Shown: positions 8,689 through 19,511, counted from the stretch's first letter. The stretch: DNA of 64,000 nucleotides from Microbacterium paraoxydans (GCF_020524545.1 NZ_JAIVLG010000003.1:154793-218792), one strand, 5' to 3'. Notes: generated from the sequence alone by a model not told the origin. Program-made: numbers and translations.

Positions 8689-10329
8689 ATGGCAGAACTA
8701 TCGATCAGCCCCGACGTCATCCGTGACGCGCTGAAGGACTTCGCCGCAGCATACGAGCCCACCGGCGCCGCGGCGACCGAGGTCGGCACCGTCATCGACG
8801 CCGCCGATGGCATCGCGCACGTCGAAGGACTGCCCGGTGTGATGGCGAACGAGCTCGTCACCTTCGCCGACGGCACCAAGGGCCTCGCGCTGAACCTCGA
8901 CGAGCACGAGATCGGTGTCGTCGTGCTCGGTGACTTCACCGGCATCGAAGCGGGCCAGGAGGTCACCCGCACGGGTGAGGTCCTCTCCGTGCCCGTCGGC
9001 GACGGCTACCTCGGCCGCGTCGTCGACCCGCTCGGCAACCCGATCGACGGCCTCGGCGCCATCGCGACCGAGGGCGTGCGCGAGCTCGAGCTCCAGGCCC
9101 CGGGCGTCATGCAGCGCAAGTCGGTCCACGAGCCGATGCAGACGGGCATCAAGGCGATCGACGCCATGATCCCGGTCGGTCGTGGCCAGCGTCAGCTGAT
9201 CATCGGCGACCGCCAGACCGGCAAGACGGCCATCGCGATCGACACGATCATCAACCAGAAGGCCAACTGGGAGTCGGGCGACGTCAGCAAGCAGGTTCGC
9301 TGCATCTACGTCGCGATCGGCCAGAAGGGCTCGACCATCGCTTCGGTGAAGGGCGCGCTCGAAGAGGCCGGCGCCCTGGAGTACACCACGATCGTGGCGG
9401 CTCCGGCCTCCGACCCCGCGGGCTTCAAGTACCTCGCCCCTTACACCGGTTCGGCCATCGGTCAGCACTGGATGTACGGCGGCAAGCACGTCCTGATCAT
9501 CTTCGACGACCTGTCGAAGCAGGCCGAGGCCTACCGTGCCGTCTCGCTGCTCCTGCGTCGTCCGCCGGGCCGCGAGGCCTACCCGGGTGACGTCTTCTAC
9601 CTGCACTCGCGTCTTCTCGAGCGTTGCGCGAAGCTGTCGGACGAACTGGGTGCCGGCTCGATGACGGGTCTCCCGATCATCGAGACGAAGGCCAACGACG
9701 TCTCGGCCTACATCCCGACCAACGTGATCTCGATCACCGACGGCCAGATCTTCCTGCAGTCCGACCTCTTCAACGCCAACCAGCGTCCGGCGGTCGACGT
9801 GGGTATCTCGGTCTCGCGAGTCGGTGGCGACGCGCAGGTCAAGTCGATCAAGAAGGTCTCGGGTACGTTGAAGCTCGAGCTCGCGCAGTACCGCTCGCTC
9901 GAAGCATTCGCGATGTTCGCTTCCGACCTCGACGCGGCTTCGCGTCGTCAGCTGTCCCGCGGTGCGCGCCTGACCGAGCTGCTCAAGCAGCCGCAGTACT
10001 CGCCGTACCCGGTCGAGGAGCAGGTCGTCTCGATCTGGGCCGGCACCAACGGCAAGCTGGACACGATCGAGGTCGAAGATGTGCTGCGCTTCGAGCGCGA
10101 GCTCCTCGACTACCTGCGTCGGAACACCAAGGTGCTTGACACGCTGCGCGAGACGAACGTCCTCGACGACGCCACGGTTGCGGAACTCGACAAGCAGACC
10201 GACAGCTTCATCCTGGAGTTCCAGGGTGGCAAGGGCCACGCCATCGGCGCCCCTGGCCACGAGGAGCACGCTGCGGCCGAGGCCGATGACGTCAACCAGG
10301 AGAAGATCGTCAAGGGTCGTCGCGCGTAA
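8689..10329 (+). CDS. atpA: F0F1 ATP synthase subunit alpha
   Basis: Non-catalytic nucleotide-binding F1 subunit, 546 residues. Walker A GDRQTGKT at about residues 173-180, Walker B region [17 protein letters not shown], and the arginine-finger segment [14 protein letters not shown] are present. The C-terminal extension beyond the usual end ([21 protein letters not shown]) is His/Ala/Glu-rich; actinobacterial alpha subunits often carry such tails, which in mycobacteria restrain ATP hydrolysis. Preceded by AAGGGAAG. Part of the canonical a-c-b-delta-alpha-gamma-beta-epsilon operon. Confidence 0.98.
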   Translation: MAELSISPDVIRDALKDFAAAYEPTGAAATEVGTVIDAADGIAHVEGLPGVMANELVTFADGTKGLALNLDEHEIGVVVLGDFTGIEAGQEVTRTGEVLSVPVGDGYLGRVVDPLGNPIDGLGAIATEGVRELELQAPGVMQRKSVHEPMQTGIKAIDAMIPVGRGQRQLIIGDRQTGKTAIAIDTIINQKANWESGDVSKQVRCIYVAIGQKGSTIASVKGALEEAGALEYTTIVAAPASDPAGFKYLAPYTGSAIGQHWMYGGKHVLIIFDDLSKQAEAYRAVSLLLRRPPGREAYPGDVFYLHSRLLERCAKLSDELGAGSMTGLPIIETKANDVSAYIPTNVISITDGQIFLQSDLFNANQRPAVDVGISVSRVGGDAQVKSIKKVSGTLKLELAQYRSLEAFAMFASDLDAASRRQLSRGARLTELLKQPQYSPYPVEEQVVSIWAGTNGKLDTIEVEDVLRFERELLDYLRRNTKVLDTLRETNVLDDATVAELDKQTDSFILEFQGGKGHAIGAPGHEEHAAAEADDVNQEKIVKGRRA

Positions 10330-10348
10330 TCGCGTGAGGTACTGACAT

Positions 10349-11248
10349 ATGGGCGCTCAACTCAGGGTCTACAAGCAGAAGATCTCTTCTGCTCAGACGA
10401 CCAAGAAGATCACGAAGGCGATGGAACTCATCGCGGCTTCGCGCATTCAGAAGGCGATGGCACGCGTCAAGGCGTCCAGCCCCTTCGCGCGGGCCGTGAC
10501 GAGGGCTGTGTCCGCCGTCGCGACGCACTCGAACGTCGACCACCCGCTCACCCGTGAGCCAGAGAACATCCGCCGCTCCGCGGTCGTGATCTTCTCGTCG
10601 GACCGCGGTCTCGCGGGAGCCTTCAACTCGCAGATCCTCCGTGAGGGCCTCGAGGTGGCGGAGCTCCTGCGCGAGCAGGGCAAGGAGCCGGTGTTCTACC
10701 TCGTCGGCCGCAAGGCAGTCGGTTACTTCCAGTTCCGTCGCATCGCGTCGGCCGCGGAGTGGACCGGCGACACCGACACCCCGTCGTTCCACACGGCGGA
10801 GGAGATCTCGCAGACTCTTCTCGAGGCCTTCTCCCGTGGCGGCGACGAGGGCGGCGTCGACGAGATCCACCTCGTGTACAACCGTTTCGTCAGCATGATG
10901 ACGCAGTCGCCGGAGTCCGTGCGTCTGCTTCCGCTGGAGATCACGGAAGCCGATGAGTCGGAGGCGGGCAACACCGTTTACCCGCTGTACGAGTTCGAGC
11001 CGGATGCCGAGACCGTCCTCGACGCCATCCTGCCGGTGTACATCCAGAGCCGCGTCTTCAACGCGCTCCTGCAGTCCTCTGCTGCGAAGCAGGCGGCTAC
11101 GCAGAAGGCGATGAAGTCGGCCAGCGACAACGCCGACAAGCTCATCACCGACTACACCCGTCTGCGCAACAACGCGCGCCAGGCGGAGATCACGCAGCAG
11201 ATCGCGGAGATCGTCGGCGGCGCCGACGCCCTCTCGTCGAGCAAATAG
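10349..11248 (+). CDS. atpG: F0F1 ATP synthase subunit gamma
   Basis: Central-stalk rotor subunit, 299 residues. The N-terminal helix ([28 protein letters not shown]) and the C-terminal helix ([39 protein letters not shown]) that form the rotating coiled coil are both intact, with the Rossmann-like middle ([14 protein letters not shown]) between them. It lies 19 nt after atpA. Confidence 0.97.
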   Translation: MGAQLRVYKQKISSAQTTKKITKAMELIAASRIQKAMARVKASSPFARAVTRAVSAVATHSNVDHPLTREPENIRRSAVVIFSSDRGLAGAFNSQILREGLEVAELLREQGKEPVFYLVGRKAVGYFQFRRIASAAEWTGDTDTPSFHTAEEISQTLLEAFSRGGDEGGVDEIHLVYNRFVSMMTQSPESVRLLPLEITEADESEAGNTVYPLYEFEPDAETVLDAILPVYIQSRVFNALLQSSAAKQAATQKAMKSASDNADKLITDYTRLRNNARQAEITQQIAEIVGGADALSSSK

Positions 11249-12724
<1,476 letters not shown>

Positions 12725-12726
12725 CC

Positions 12727-12987
12727 ATGGCGCTGCACGTCAGCCTCGTCTCCGCGGATGCGGAGGTCTGGACGGGAGAGGCGAGCCTCGTGGTCGCCAA
12801 GACCGTCGAGGGTGAGATCGGCTTCATGACCGGCCACGAGCCGGTGCTGGCCATCCTCGCCGAGGGGCAGGTCCGCATCACGCAGTCGGACGGCACCAAG
12901 GTACTGGCCAACGCGCAGGACGGGTTCCTCTCGATGGAGGGGGACACCCTGACGATCGTGGCCGGCAACGCGGCTCTCATCGCCTAG
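12727..12987 (+). CDS. atpC: F0F1 ATP synthase subunit epsilon
   Basis: Central-stalk foot subunit. The ATG at 12727 lies 2 nt after the atpD stop and begins MALHVSLVSADAEVW, the usual N-terminal strand; an in-frame ATG at 12694 inside atpD is a chance upstream codon. The protein has 86 residues and contains only the beta-sandwich domain (GEIGFMTGHEPVLAIL, NAQDGFLSMEGDTLTIVAGNA). The C-terminal helical hairpin that inhibits hydrolysis in E. coli is missing, which is typical of short actinobacterial epsilons. Confidence 0.95.
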   Translation: MALHVSLVSADAEVWTGEASLVVAKTVEGEIGFMTGHEPVLAILAEGQVRITQSDGTKVLANAQDGFLSMEGDTLTIVAGNAALIA

Positions 12988-13002
12988 TTTCTCGTTTTCG
13001 TC

Positions 13003-13042
13003 GCGTCCGCCTCGGAACCCCTGTGGGTCCCGAGGCGGACGC
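13003..13042 (+). terminator. Hairpin terminator of the atp operon
   Basis: An 18-bp near-perfect stem (one mismatch or wobble) with a CTGT loop begins 15 nt after the atpC stop. No T-tract follows, as is usual for high-GC actinobacterial terminators. It ends 21 nt before the yaaA start. Confidence 0.75.
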
Positions 13043-13063
13043 GTCTGCATCCACCGAGGTTCC

Positions 13064-13810
13064 ATGAAGATCCTGCTCCCTCCGTCCGAGACCAAGCGAG
13101 AAGGGGGTATCGGCACCCCGCTCGACCTTCACTCGCTGGCGCTGCCCGGTCTGACCACGCAACGGCGGGCTGTGCTGGATGCGCTCGTCGATCTCGCTGC
13201 CGACGAGGAAGAGTCGCGGCGGGTGCTGAAGCTGAGTGAGCGGCAGGCGGGCGACGTCGCGCACAACCGTCGGCTGCGAACGGCTCCCACGATGCCGGCG
13301 GTCGATCGGTACACGGGTGTCCTGTTCGATGCACTCGCGGCCTCCTCTCTCTCGAAGGCCTCCCGCCGGTGGGTGGGCGACCACGTCTGGATCCACAGTG
13401 CTCCGTTCGGTCCGGTCGGCGCTCTGGATCCGATACCGACGTATCGTCTCGCCGCGGGCACCTCACTCCCCGGCCTACCCGCTCTGCGTCGTCATTGGGC
13501 CGAGATGACCTCCGCAGCGTTCGCGGACGCGGCGCCGTCATTCGTGCTCGACCTCCGCAGTGAGGCGTACGTCGCTCTGGGGCCTGTTCCGGACAGCGTG
13601 CCCTCGGTGTATGTGCGGGTCGTCACAGCGCGCGGCAGGGCGTTGAACCACTTCAACAAGAAGTCCAAGGGACTGCTGGTACGCGCCCTCGCCGAGGACC
13701 GGCCCCGAAGCACGTCTCTCCGCGGCTTTCGTACGTGGGCGCGGTCCCAGGGTTTCACGCTACGAGATGGCGATCAGGCGGGAATCGTCGAGCTCGTCGT
13801 CGCGGAATAG
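13064..13810 (+). CDS. yaaA: YaaA family peroxide-stress protein
   Basis: A 248-residue protein of the YaaA (DUF328/UPF0246) family. The N-terminal MKILLPPSETKREGG, the central YTGVLFDAL, WIHSAPFGPVGALDPIPTYRL, and C-terminal FNKKSKGLLVRAL with a late RDGDQAGIVELV are the family landmarks. In E. coli YaaA lowers intracellular free iron under peroxide stress and binds DNA. The start follows CCGAGG just beyond the atp terminator, so it is probably a separate unit. Confidence 0.88.
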   Translation: MKILLPPSETKREGGIGTPLDLHSLALPGLTTQRRAVLDALVDLAADEEESRRVLKLSERQAGDVAHNRRLRTAPTMPAVDRYTGVLFDALAASSLSKASRRWVGDHVWIHSAPFGPVGALDPIPTYRLAAGTSLPGLPALRRHWAEMTSAAFADAAPSFVLDLRSEAYVALGPVPDSVPSVYVRVVTARGRALNHFNKKSKGLLVRALAEDRPRSTSLRGFRTWARSQGFTLRDGDQAGIVELVVAE

Positions 13811-13873
13811 TGGGCACTCCTCGCCGCTGACGCGCGTGCGCGCACCTCGTTGCCCGGGAGTCACGCGCACCGC

Positions 13874-13879
13874 TAGTGT
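13874..13879 (+). promoter_or_regulatory. -10 element (TAGTGT) for the Pro-rich membrane protein gene
   Basis: TAGTGT in the 117-nt gap after yaaA predicts a leader of about 40 nt that ends in a strong GGAGGGG ribosome site. Confidence 0.4.
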
Positions 13880-13927
13880 GGTGTCGCGGCGTGAATCGCG
13901 TCCGTAAATTCAGATCCGGAGGGGATC

Positions 13928-14752
13928 ATGAACTCCTACTACGACACGGGATACTTCGCCGTACTTTTCGGCATCATCATCTTCAGCGTCATCATCGGTC
14001 TTGCCGGATACGTGCTGGGCTCTCTCTTCTTGATGAAGATCTTCGACAAAGCAGGCGTCGAGGGCAAGTGGCGCGCGTGGGTGCCCGTCTACAACGCGAT
14101 GATCTTCTTCAAGCTCGGTGACCTGAGCCCGTGGCTCGTCCTCTACGGAATCGGCGGTGCCGCGTTGCTGAGCTGGATCGGCATCGGCTATGCCTTCTCG
14201 CTGGCTCTTGCCGTCTTCTCCGCAATCGCCGCCTGGCGTGTCGGTCTCAAGCTCCAGAAGGACGCCGTCTGGGTCGTTCTCTACGTTTTCCTGAGCATCG
14301 TGTGGCTGGGTATCAACGCCTTCGACAAGTCTCGCTGGAACCCGAACATCCAGCCGGCGTCGTGGGCGTCGAACGGTTTCCTCGGAGACCGGACGGTCTG
14401 GAACGGGGTGCCGGTCCAGCCGGCTGCGGCAGCCCCGCAGCCAGGCTACGGTGCGCCGCAGGGATACACCCCGCCCGCGCAGCCCGGATACGCACCGCCT
14501 GCCCAGCCCGGATACGCACCGCCTGCCGGTCCTGCGGCGCCCGCGACAGGAGCCCCGGTTCCGCCGACGACGCCTCCGGCGCCCCCGGCTGCACCGCCCG
14601 CCGCGCCGTCGGCACCGCCCGCTGGCCCGCCGGCACCGCCCGCCGCGCCGTCGGCACCGCCCGCTGGCCCGCCGGCACCGCCCGCTGCGCCGCCGGCACC
14701 TCCGGCGGCTCCGCCCGCATCGCCCAACGATCCCACGCAGCCTCCGGCGTGA
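13928..14752 (+). CDS. DUF5684-like membrane protein with repetitive Pro/Ala/Gly tail
   Basis: A 274-residue protein in two parts. Residues 1-140 hold about four TM helices and a short loop WRAWVPVYNAMIFFKLG, the signature of the DUF5684 (signal-peptidase-like 'large exported') group. After DKSRWNPN a long low-complexity tail follows: first GYAPPAQP-type repeats, then 14-residue APPAAPSAPPAGPP repeats ending TQPPA. The tail should be disordered and could be cytoplasmic or cell-wall facing. GGAGGGG precedes the ATG by 3 nt. Function unknown. The tail DNA is internally repetitive and may vary in length between strains. Confidence 0.8.
   Translation: MNSYYDTGYFAVLFGIIIFSVIIGLAGYVLGSLFLMKIFDKAGVEGKWRAWVPVYNAMIFFKLGDLSPWLVLYGIGGAALLSWIGIGYAFSLALAVFSAIAAWRVGLKLQKDAVWVVLYVFLSIVWLGINAFDKSRWNPNIQPASWASNGFLGDRTVWNGVPVQPAAAAPQPGYGAPQGYTPPAQPGYAPPAQPGYAPPAGPAAPATGAPVPPTTPPAPPAAPPAAPSAPPAGPPAPPAAPSAPPAGPPAPPAAPPAPPAAPPASPNDPTQPPA
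14591..14674 (+). repeat. 42-bp tandem repeat (two perfect copies plus a partial third)
   Basis: Copy 1 is 14591-14632 and copy 2 is 14633-14674, identical; a diverged partial copy begins at 14675. Each encodes APPAAPSAPPAGPP. An upstream pair of 24-bp repeats (about 14475-14525) encodes PPAQPGYA. Confidence 0.9.
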
Positions 14753-14760
14753 CCATCTGA

Positions 14761-14794
14761 CACAGAGCCTCCGACTTCGGTCGGGGGCTCTGTG
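14761..14794 (+). terminator. Hairpin terminator after the Pro-rich membrane protein gene
   Basis: A 15-bp stem (one wobble) with a stable TTCG tetraloop starts 8 nt after the stop codon. Probably rho-independent, though only a mixed GCTGTGTG follows. Confidence 0.8.
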
Positions 14795-14828
14795 CTGTGT
14801 GCGTTGGTCTCCTGGTTCCAGCGGACGC

Positions 14829-14834
14829 TAACGT
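14829..14834 (+). promoter_or_regulatory. -10 element (TAACGT), leaderless start of aldo/keto reductase gene
   Basis: Six bases (GGAGAC) separate the hexamer from the ATG at 14841. Confidence 0.5.
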
Positions 14835-14840
14835 GGAGAC

Positions 14841-15824
14841 ATGGTCTTGACGCAGCGCCGAGTCGGCGCATCCGGTCTTCTCGTCTCTGCCACCGGTCTC
14901 GGCTGCAACAACTTCGGGCGTGCGGGGACGGCCACCGAGACTCTTGCCGGTACGCGAGAGGTGATCGACGCGGCGCTCGCGAACGGAATCACGTTCTTCG
15001 ACACGGCTGACATGTATGGTGCGGTGGCCGGCGCGAGCGAGACCCTCATGGGTGAAGCGCTCGAAGGGCGGCGCGATCGTGTCGTGCTCGCGACCAAGTT
15101 CGGCCACGAACGCGACATGGGGTACGAGTTCCCCGCAGCACGCGGCTCTCGTCGGTACATCCGTCGCGCCGTCGAGGAGTCCCTGCGTCGCCTGCGCACC
15201 GACTGGATCGATCTCTACCAATTGCATCTGCCTGATCGGGAAACGCCGATCGCGGAGACCACGGACGCGCTCGACGAGCTCGTACGCGAGGGGAAGATCC
15301 GCTACTTCGGACACTCGAACTTTCGTGGCTGGGAGATAGCCGAGGCGGAGTTCACCTCCCGTGCGCGGTCGTCCGGAAGGTTCGTCTCCGCGCAGAACCA
15401 CTACTCTCTGCTGGCCCGCGCCGCCGAGCGCGAAGTCCTTCCGGCCGTCGCGCGGTACGAACTGGGCTTCTTCCCCTATTTCCCTCTGCACAACGGTCTC
15501 CTCACCGGGAAGTTCACGCGCGACGGCGGGCCCGCATCGAGCAGGATCATGTCCGCGCGAAGGCACGTCTGGGAAGACGCGCCCTGGGAGGCACTCGAGA
15601 CCTTCCGGGGCTTCTGCGAAGAACGCGGCATCACCATGTTGCAGGCAGCCTTCGGGTGGCTTCTCGCGAACCCGGCGGTGTCCAGCGTCATCGCCGGCGC
15701 GACATCTGCGGAGCAGATCGAAGCGAACGCGGCCGCTGGCGATGCGTGGCGTCCGGATGCCTCGGATCTCGAGATCATCGACCGGCTGTTCCCGCTGCCC
15801 GCCGACCCGGGCGCACGAGTGTGA
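14841..15824 (+). CDS. Aldo/keto reductase
   Basis: NADPH-dependent oxidoreductase of the AKR superfamily (327 residues, TIM barrel). The catalytic tetrad can be assigned: Asp and Tyr in FFDTADMYG, Lys in LATKFG and His in YQLHLPD. The late SSVIAGATSAEQIEANA is the NADP-binding segment. Substrate unknown. It is flanked upstream by a terminator and starts leaderless, so it is probably monocistronic. Confidence 0.93.
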   Translation: MVLTQRRVGASGLLVSATGLGCNNFGRAGTATETLAGTREVIDAALANGITFFDTADMYGAVAGASETLMGEALEGRRDRVVLATKFGHERDMGYEFPAARGSRRYIRRAVEESLRRLRTDWIDLYQLHLPDRETPIAETTDALDELVREGKIRYFGHSNFRGWEIAEAEFTSRARSSGRFVSAQNHYSLLARAAEREVLPAVARYELGFFPYFPLHNGLLTGKFTRDGGPASSRIMSARRHVWEDAPWEALETFRGFCEERGITMLQAAFGWLLANPAVSSVIAGATSAEQIEANAAAGDAWRPDASDLEIIDRLFPLPADPGARV

Positions 15825-15846
15825 TCGCAGCGCGGGGGAGTTCTAC

Positions 15847-15852
15847 TACGAT
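15847..15852 (+). promoter_or_regulatory. -10 element (TACGAT) for the PP2C gene
   Basis: A start near 15859 would exclude the upstream GTG at 15855 and leave a 47-nt leader ending in GGAGG, supporting the GTG at 15906 as the true start. Confidence 0.4.
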
Positions 15853-15905
15853 GTGTGAGTATCCTGCGGTCGCCCGATCCGTCGCAGGCCCATCGGAGGC
15901 AGTAC

Positions 15906-16703
15906 GTGGCTGAGACGAAGACGCATCGCGTCACGGTTGCGCAGCGCCCGCTGCTCCTGTCGTGGGCAGGGGCCACCGATCTCGGTCGCCGCCGCGAGAT
16001 CAATCAGGACGCGTTTCTCGCCGAGTTCCCACTTTTCATCGTGGCGGACGGCATGGGCGGGCACGCCGGCGGGGAGATCGCGAGCAGCAGCACGGTCGCC
16101 CGGCTCCAGGCCGTGGTCGCTGCAGGAGAGGTCAACGGCCCTGCGATCGAGAAAGCACTCGAGCTGGCCGTGGGCGATATCGCCGAGCATCCGGAGACGA
16201 CCGATGAGGGCACCGGGACGACGCTCACGGGTGTCTTCCTCGTCGGCGACGGCGAGGATGCGCATTGGGTCGCGCTGAACATCGGGGACTCGCGCGTGTA
16301 CCTGCTCCGGGACGATCGTCTCGTGCAGGTGACGACGGATCACTCCGTCGTCCAGGAGCTGATCGCGGCCGGCAAGCTCAGCCCCGAGGAGGCTGAAGGT
16401 CACCCCTACAGCAACGTGATCACACGGGCCGTGGGGGCGAGCGAACTCACGCCACCGGACTACGTCAGCGTCGACGTGCGCGCGGGCGATCGGTTCGTGA
16501 TCTGCTCCGATGGGCTCACGAAGGAGCTCACCGACTACGGCATCCAGCACTTCCTGCGGGAGAACAGCGATCCGGCCGCAGGCGTGGACGCCATGCTCGC
16601 GGCTGCCCTGGAAAACGGCGGACGAGACAACGTGACGCTCATCATCGTGCAGATCGAGGAAGACGACGACTCGTCCTCCCCAGGTGAGGACACGACGGAA
16701 TAG
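15906..16703 (+). CDS. PP2C-family Ser/Thr protein phosphatase
   Basis: Soluble metal-dependent phosphatase of 265 residues. Metal-binding and catalytic motifs run in order: GRRREINQDAF, FIVADGMGGHAGGE, GTGTTLTGVFL, NIGDSRVYLLR, TTDHSVVQELI, RFVICSDGLTKELTD and GGRDNVTLIIVQ, so it should be active. The GTG at 15906 is preceded by GGAGG with a 6-nt spacer; an upstream GTG at 15855 is less likely. It lies 58 nt before an FtsK/EccC-like gene. No Ser/Thr kinase or FHA protein is adjacent, unlike the cell-division pstP cluster. Confidence 0.93.
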   Translation: MAETKTHRVTVAQRPLLLSWAGATDLGRRREINQDAFLAEFPLFIVADGMGGHAGGEIASSSTVARLQAVVAAGEVNGPAIEKALELAVGDIAEHPETTDEGTGTTLTGVFLVGDGEDAHWVALNIGDSRVYLLRDDRLVQVTTDHSVVQELIAAGKLSPEEAEGHPYSNVITRAVGASELTPPDYVSVDVRAGDRFVICSDGLTKELTDYGIQHFLRENSDPAAGVDAMLAAALENGGRDNVTLIIVQIEEDDDSSSPGEDTTE

Positions 16704-16761
16704 TCGCTCGGCGCTGTGGAGAGCGCCCTCGGTCGGCGGGCCATGCGGTCCACTGGGTGGC

Positions 16762-19506
16762 ATGAACTCTCTGCCGATCGTGCTCCCCGCCGCCGCCCCG
16801 CCGTCTCGTCGCGCACCATTGCCGTTCCTGGCGGCAGCGGTCCCGGTGATCGGGGGCGTGCTCCTGTGGGTCATAACCGGATCGGTGTTCGCGCTCTGCT
16901 TCGCGGCACTCGGTCCACTCATGATGGGTGCGTCGTTCCTCGATGCTGCCCGAACCCGCCGTCGCGAAAGACGTCGGGCCGAGGCGGACGCGGAGCGAGA
17001 CTGGGCCGTGGCCGAAGGAGAGCTGATCCGCCGCCACCGCGCTGAGCGTGACGCACTGTGGCTCCGTCTGCCCGACGCCTCCGTCTGCCTCACGCAACCA
17101 CCTCTCCGCGGTGCAGAGCCGCCCGATGCCGAGACCTCGCTCGTCGTGGGTGCCGGCAGCGTCGCGAGCGGAGTCGGTTGCAGTGGGGGCGACGACAGCC
17201 GCAGCCGGGACTTCCGCCGGCGTTCCGGCCTCCTCGAAGACGCTCCGACCGTGGTTCCACTCGGTGGCGGCGTCTGTATTCGCGGCGCGCGACCGGTGAT
17301 CCTCGCAGTCGCACGGGCACTGGTGGTACAACTCGGCCTGCGCTTCAGCGCCGCCCAGCTGTCGTTGGTCGGGACGGCTCTCGACGAATGCGGCCTCGAC
17401 GCCATGCCACACGCGCGACGTTCTCGTCGCAGCGGCTTTCGACTCGGCGTCGGGACGCACGAGTCCGGCCGCGTGGACGCGGACTCTCTGATCTGGCTCA
17501 CCCCCGCTGACGCCGAGGTGCCTGAAGGGATCACCACTGTGATCGACGTCGTCGAACCGGGGCAGGCGAGGCTCCGCACGCCGAACGGGACATCGACGTT
17601 GGCTGTCGAGTGCCTGTCGTTCGCCCAAGCGGCTCAGGTCGCAGAAGAGCATGCCGCGCTGGGCGACGGCGCCGAAGTGCTCCCCGAGGTGTTGTCTCTG
17701 CACGAGCTCGAGCAGCCGCCCCTGGGCGAAGGTCTGGCTGCGGTGGTCGGACGGAGCGCCTACGGGGACGTGATGATCGACATCGTCGAGGACGGCCCGC
17801 ATGCCATCGTCACCGGCACGACCGGCACGGGCAAGAGCGAGCTCCTGGTCAGCTGGGTCACGGCGCTCGCTGCGCACCACGGCCCCGACCGGGTGACGTT
17901 CCTCCTGGCCGACTTCAAGGGCGGCACAGCCTTCGAACCGCTGCGGGCGCTGCGACAGGTCGCGGCCGTGATCACGGATCTCGACGACGAAGGTGCACGG
18001 CGTGGAGTCTCCAGTCTCACCGCAGAGCTCCGCCGGCGGGAGGCTCTCCTGGCGGCTGCCGGAGCCCGGGACGTGCGTGACGTCGGGATACCGCGGTTGG
18101 TCATCGTCGTGGACGAGTTCGCGGCGCTTCTGGCCGAGCACCCCGACCTCGGGGCGGTGTTCATCGATGTGGCAGCCCGAGGTCGGGCCTTGGGAATGCA
18201 CCTCATCCTCGGTACGCAGCGTGCGACCGGGGTGGTTCGAGACGCACTTGCCGCCAACTGTCCGCTTCGCCTCAGCTTGCGGGTGGCGGACGCCGCCGAC
18301 AGCAGGGCGATGATCGGAACGGATGCCGCAGCCGAGCTTCCTGGAGGAGCGGCTTCCCGTGGCGTCGGGCTCGTACGGCGTCCTGCGGATTCGGAGCCGA
18401 TCGCCATGCGTGTCGCGCTCACCGGCGCGGCGGAGCTGCGAGGCATCGGGGTGCGCTGGGCGGAAGCGGCGCCTCCACGCAGCCCCTGGCTCCCGGCGCT
18501 TCCCTCGTGTCTTCCGCTCGGCGATCTGCTCAGGGCGCCAGATCATGCCCCGGGGGACGCGCTCATCCTCGGCCGCGCTGACGAGCCGGCGCAGCAGGTG
18601 CAGCCGCTGGAGACCCTGCGCTGCGGGCAGGAGCGGGGGCTGGTGCTCCTCGGGGCACCGGGATCGGGACGGACTACGGCCCTGCGGGTCCTCGCGGCTC
18701 AGCGATCCGACTCGGATACGGTGTGGGTACCGCGAGACCTCGAGGCAGCATGGGACCTCATCGACATATGGACCTGCGGGAACGAGCGCGTCCCCTCGCT
18801 CGTTCTCTGCGACGATCTCGACACGCTCGTGTCGGACTTCCCGCCGGAGTACGGCCAGCAGTTCGCTCACCGCTGGGAACGCCTGCTCCGAGCCGGCTCA
18901 GGGACGACGTTCGTGGTGACCGCGGGCCGATCGACGGGAGCACTCGGACGTGTGCTCGACACGCTGCCCCGCCGCGCATTGCTGCGCACGGCGACTCGCG
19001 TCGAACACCTCGCGGCCGGGGGCGAGGCAGCTGCCTTCCTTCGCGACCGCGGGCCAGGTCGTGCGAGTATCGGCGATCGTGAGGTCCAGCTCGCCTGGCT
19101 CGACGACGCAGTGGGGGAGCCGATCTACCCGCGTTCGCAGGCGACGTGGTCGCCGTCGTGCCCCGTCACGGCGATCGTCAGCGCCGGGGCCAGGGCGACT
19201 GCAGCTCGGCTGCGCGATGCGCACGCAGGCTTCGAGGTCGTTCTCGTCGGTGCGGAGCCGACTTTGTCGGACAGCAACCGAATTCTTGTGGCCGATGCCG
19301 AGACCTGGCAACGCAACTGGTCTTCGTGGCAGCGCATCCGCGCCGAAGGAGAGGTCGTGATCCGAGCGGAGCAGCAGGCCGATCTGCGGCAGCTGGCCGG
19401 GGTCCGCGAACTCCCACCGTACGCGCGGGCGCACGCAGGACGGGCCTGGACCGTGCGAGGAGCCGAGTCGCCGCGCAGAGCGATCCTGTCGGAGCTGATG
19501 CCGTGA
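16762..19506 (+). CDS. FtsK/SpoIIIE-type (EccC-like) membrane ATPase
   Basis: A 914-residue protein. Two adjacent TM helices (about residues 17-55) and an Arg-rich cytoplasmic linker are followed by an FtsK/SpoIIIE ATPase domain with Walker A GTTGTGKSEL near residue 352 and Walker B LVIVVDEF near 446 (then GTQRATGVV). A second ATPase-like domain has GAPGSGRTT near 631 and LVLCDDLD near 680. Its Walker lysine is arginine, so this domain is probably inactive. Membrane anchor plus tandem, partly degenerate ATPases resembles EccC/YukB type VII secretion motors rather than the DNA translocase FtsK. The ATG at 16762 is preferred; an in-frame ATG at 16684 overlaps the PP2C gene. No WXG100 or EccB/D/E gene lies within view. 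Confidence 0.85.
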   Translation: MNSLPIVLPAAAPPSRRAPLPFLAAAVPVIGGVLLWVITGSVFALCFAALGPLMMGASFLDAARTRRRERRRAEADAERDWAVAEGELIRRHRAERDALWLRLPDASVCLTQPPLRGAEPPDAETSLVVGAGSVASGVGCSGGDDSRSRDFRRRSGLLEDAPTVVPLGGGVCIRGARPVILAVARALVVQLGLRFSAAQLSLVGTALDECGLDAMPHARRSRRSGFRLGVGTHESGRVDADSLIWLTPADAEVPEGITTVIDVVEPGQARLRTPNGTSTLAVECLSFAQAAQVAEEHAALGDGAEVLPEVLSLHELEQPPLGEGLAAVVGRSAYGDVMIDIVEDGPHAIVTGTTGTGKSELLVSWVTALAAHHGPDRVTFLLADFKGGTAFEPLRALRQVAAVITDLDDEGARRGVSSLTAELRRREALLAAAGARDVRDVGIPRLVIVVDEFAALLAEHPDLGAVFIDVAARGRALGMHLILGTQRATGVVRDALAANCPLRLSLRVADAADSRAMIGTDAAAELPGGAASRGVGLVRRPADSEPIAMRVALTGAAELRGIGVRWAEAAPPRSPWLPALPSCLPLGDLLRAPDHAPGDALILGRADEPAQQVQPLETLRCGQERGLVLLGAPGSGRTTALRVLAAQRSDSDTVWVPRDLEAAWDLIDIWTCGNERVPSLVLCDDLDTLVSDFPPEYGQQFAHRWERLLRAGSGTTFVVTAGRSTGALGRVLDTLPRRALLRTATRVEHLAAGGEAAAFLRDRGPGRASIGDREVQLAWLDDAVGEPIYPRSQATWSPSCPVTAIVSAGARATAARLRDAHAGFEVVLVGAEPTLSDSNRILVADAETWQRNWSSWQRIRAEGEVVIRAEQQADLRQLAGVRELPPYARAHAGRAWTVRGAESPRRAILSELMP

Positions 19507-19511
19507 GATCA

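Noticed and set aside
14591..14700. CRISPR or integration repeat
   Set aside because: Contiguous tandem repeats in frame within a Pro/Ala-rich coding tail.
16684..16761. Upstream in-frame start for the FtsK-like gene
   Set aside because: It overlaps the PP2C 3' end and adds only Arg/Gly/Pro residues; ATG 16762 begins just before the TM helices.
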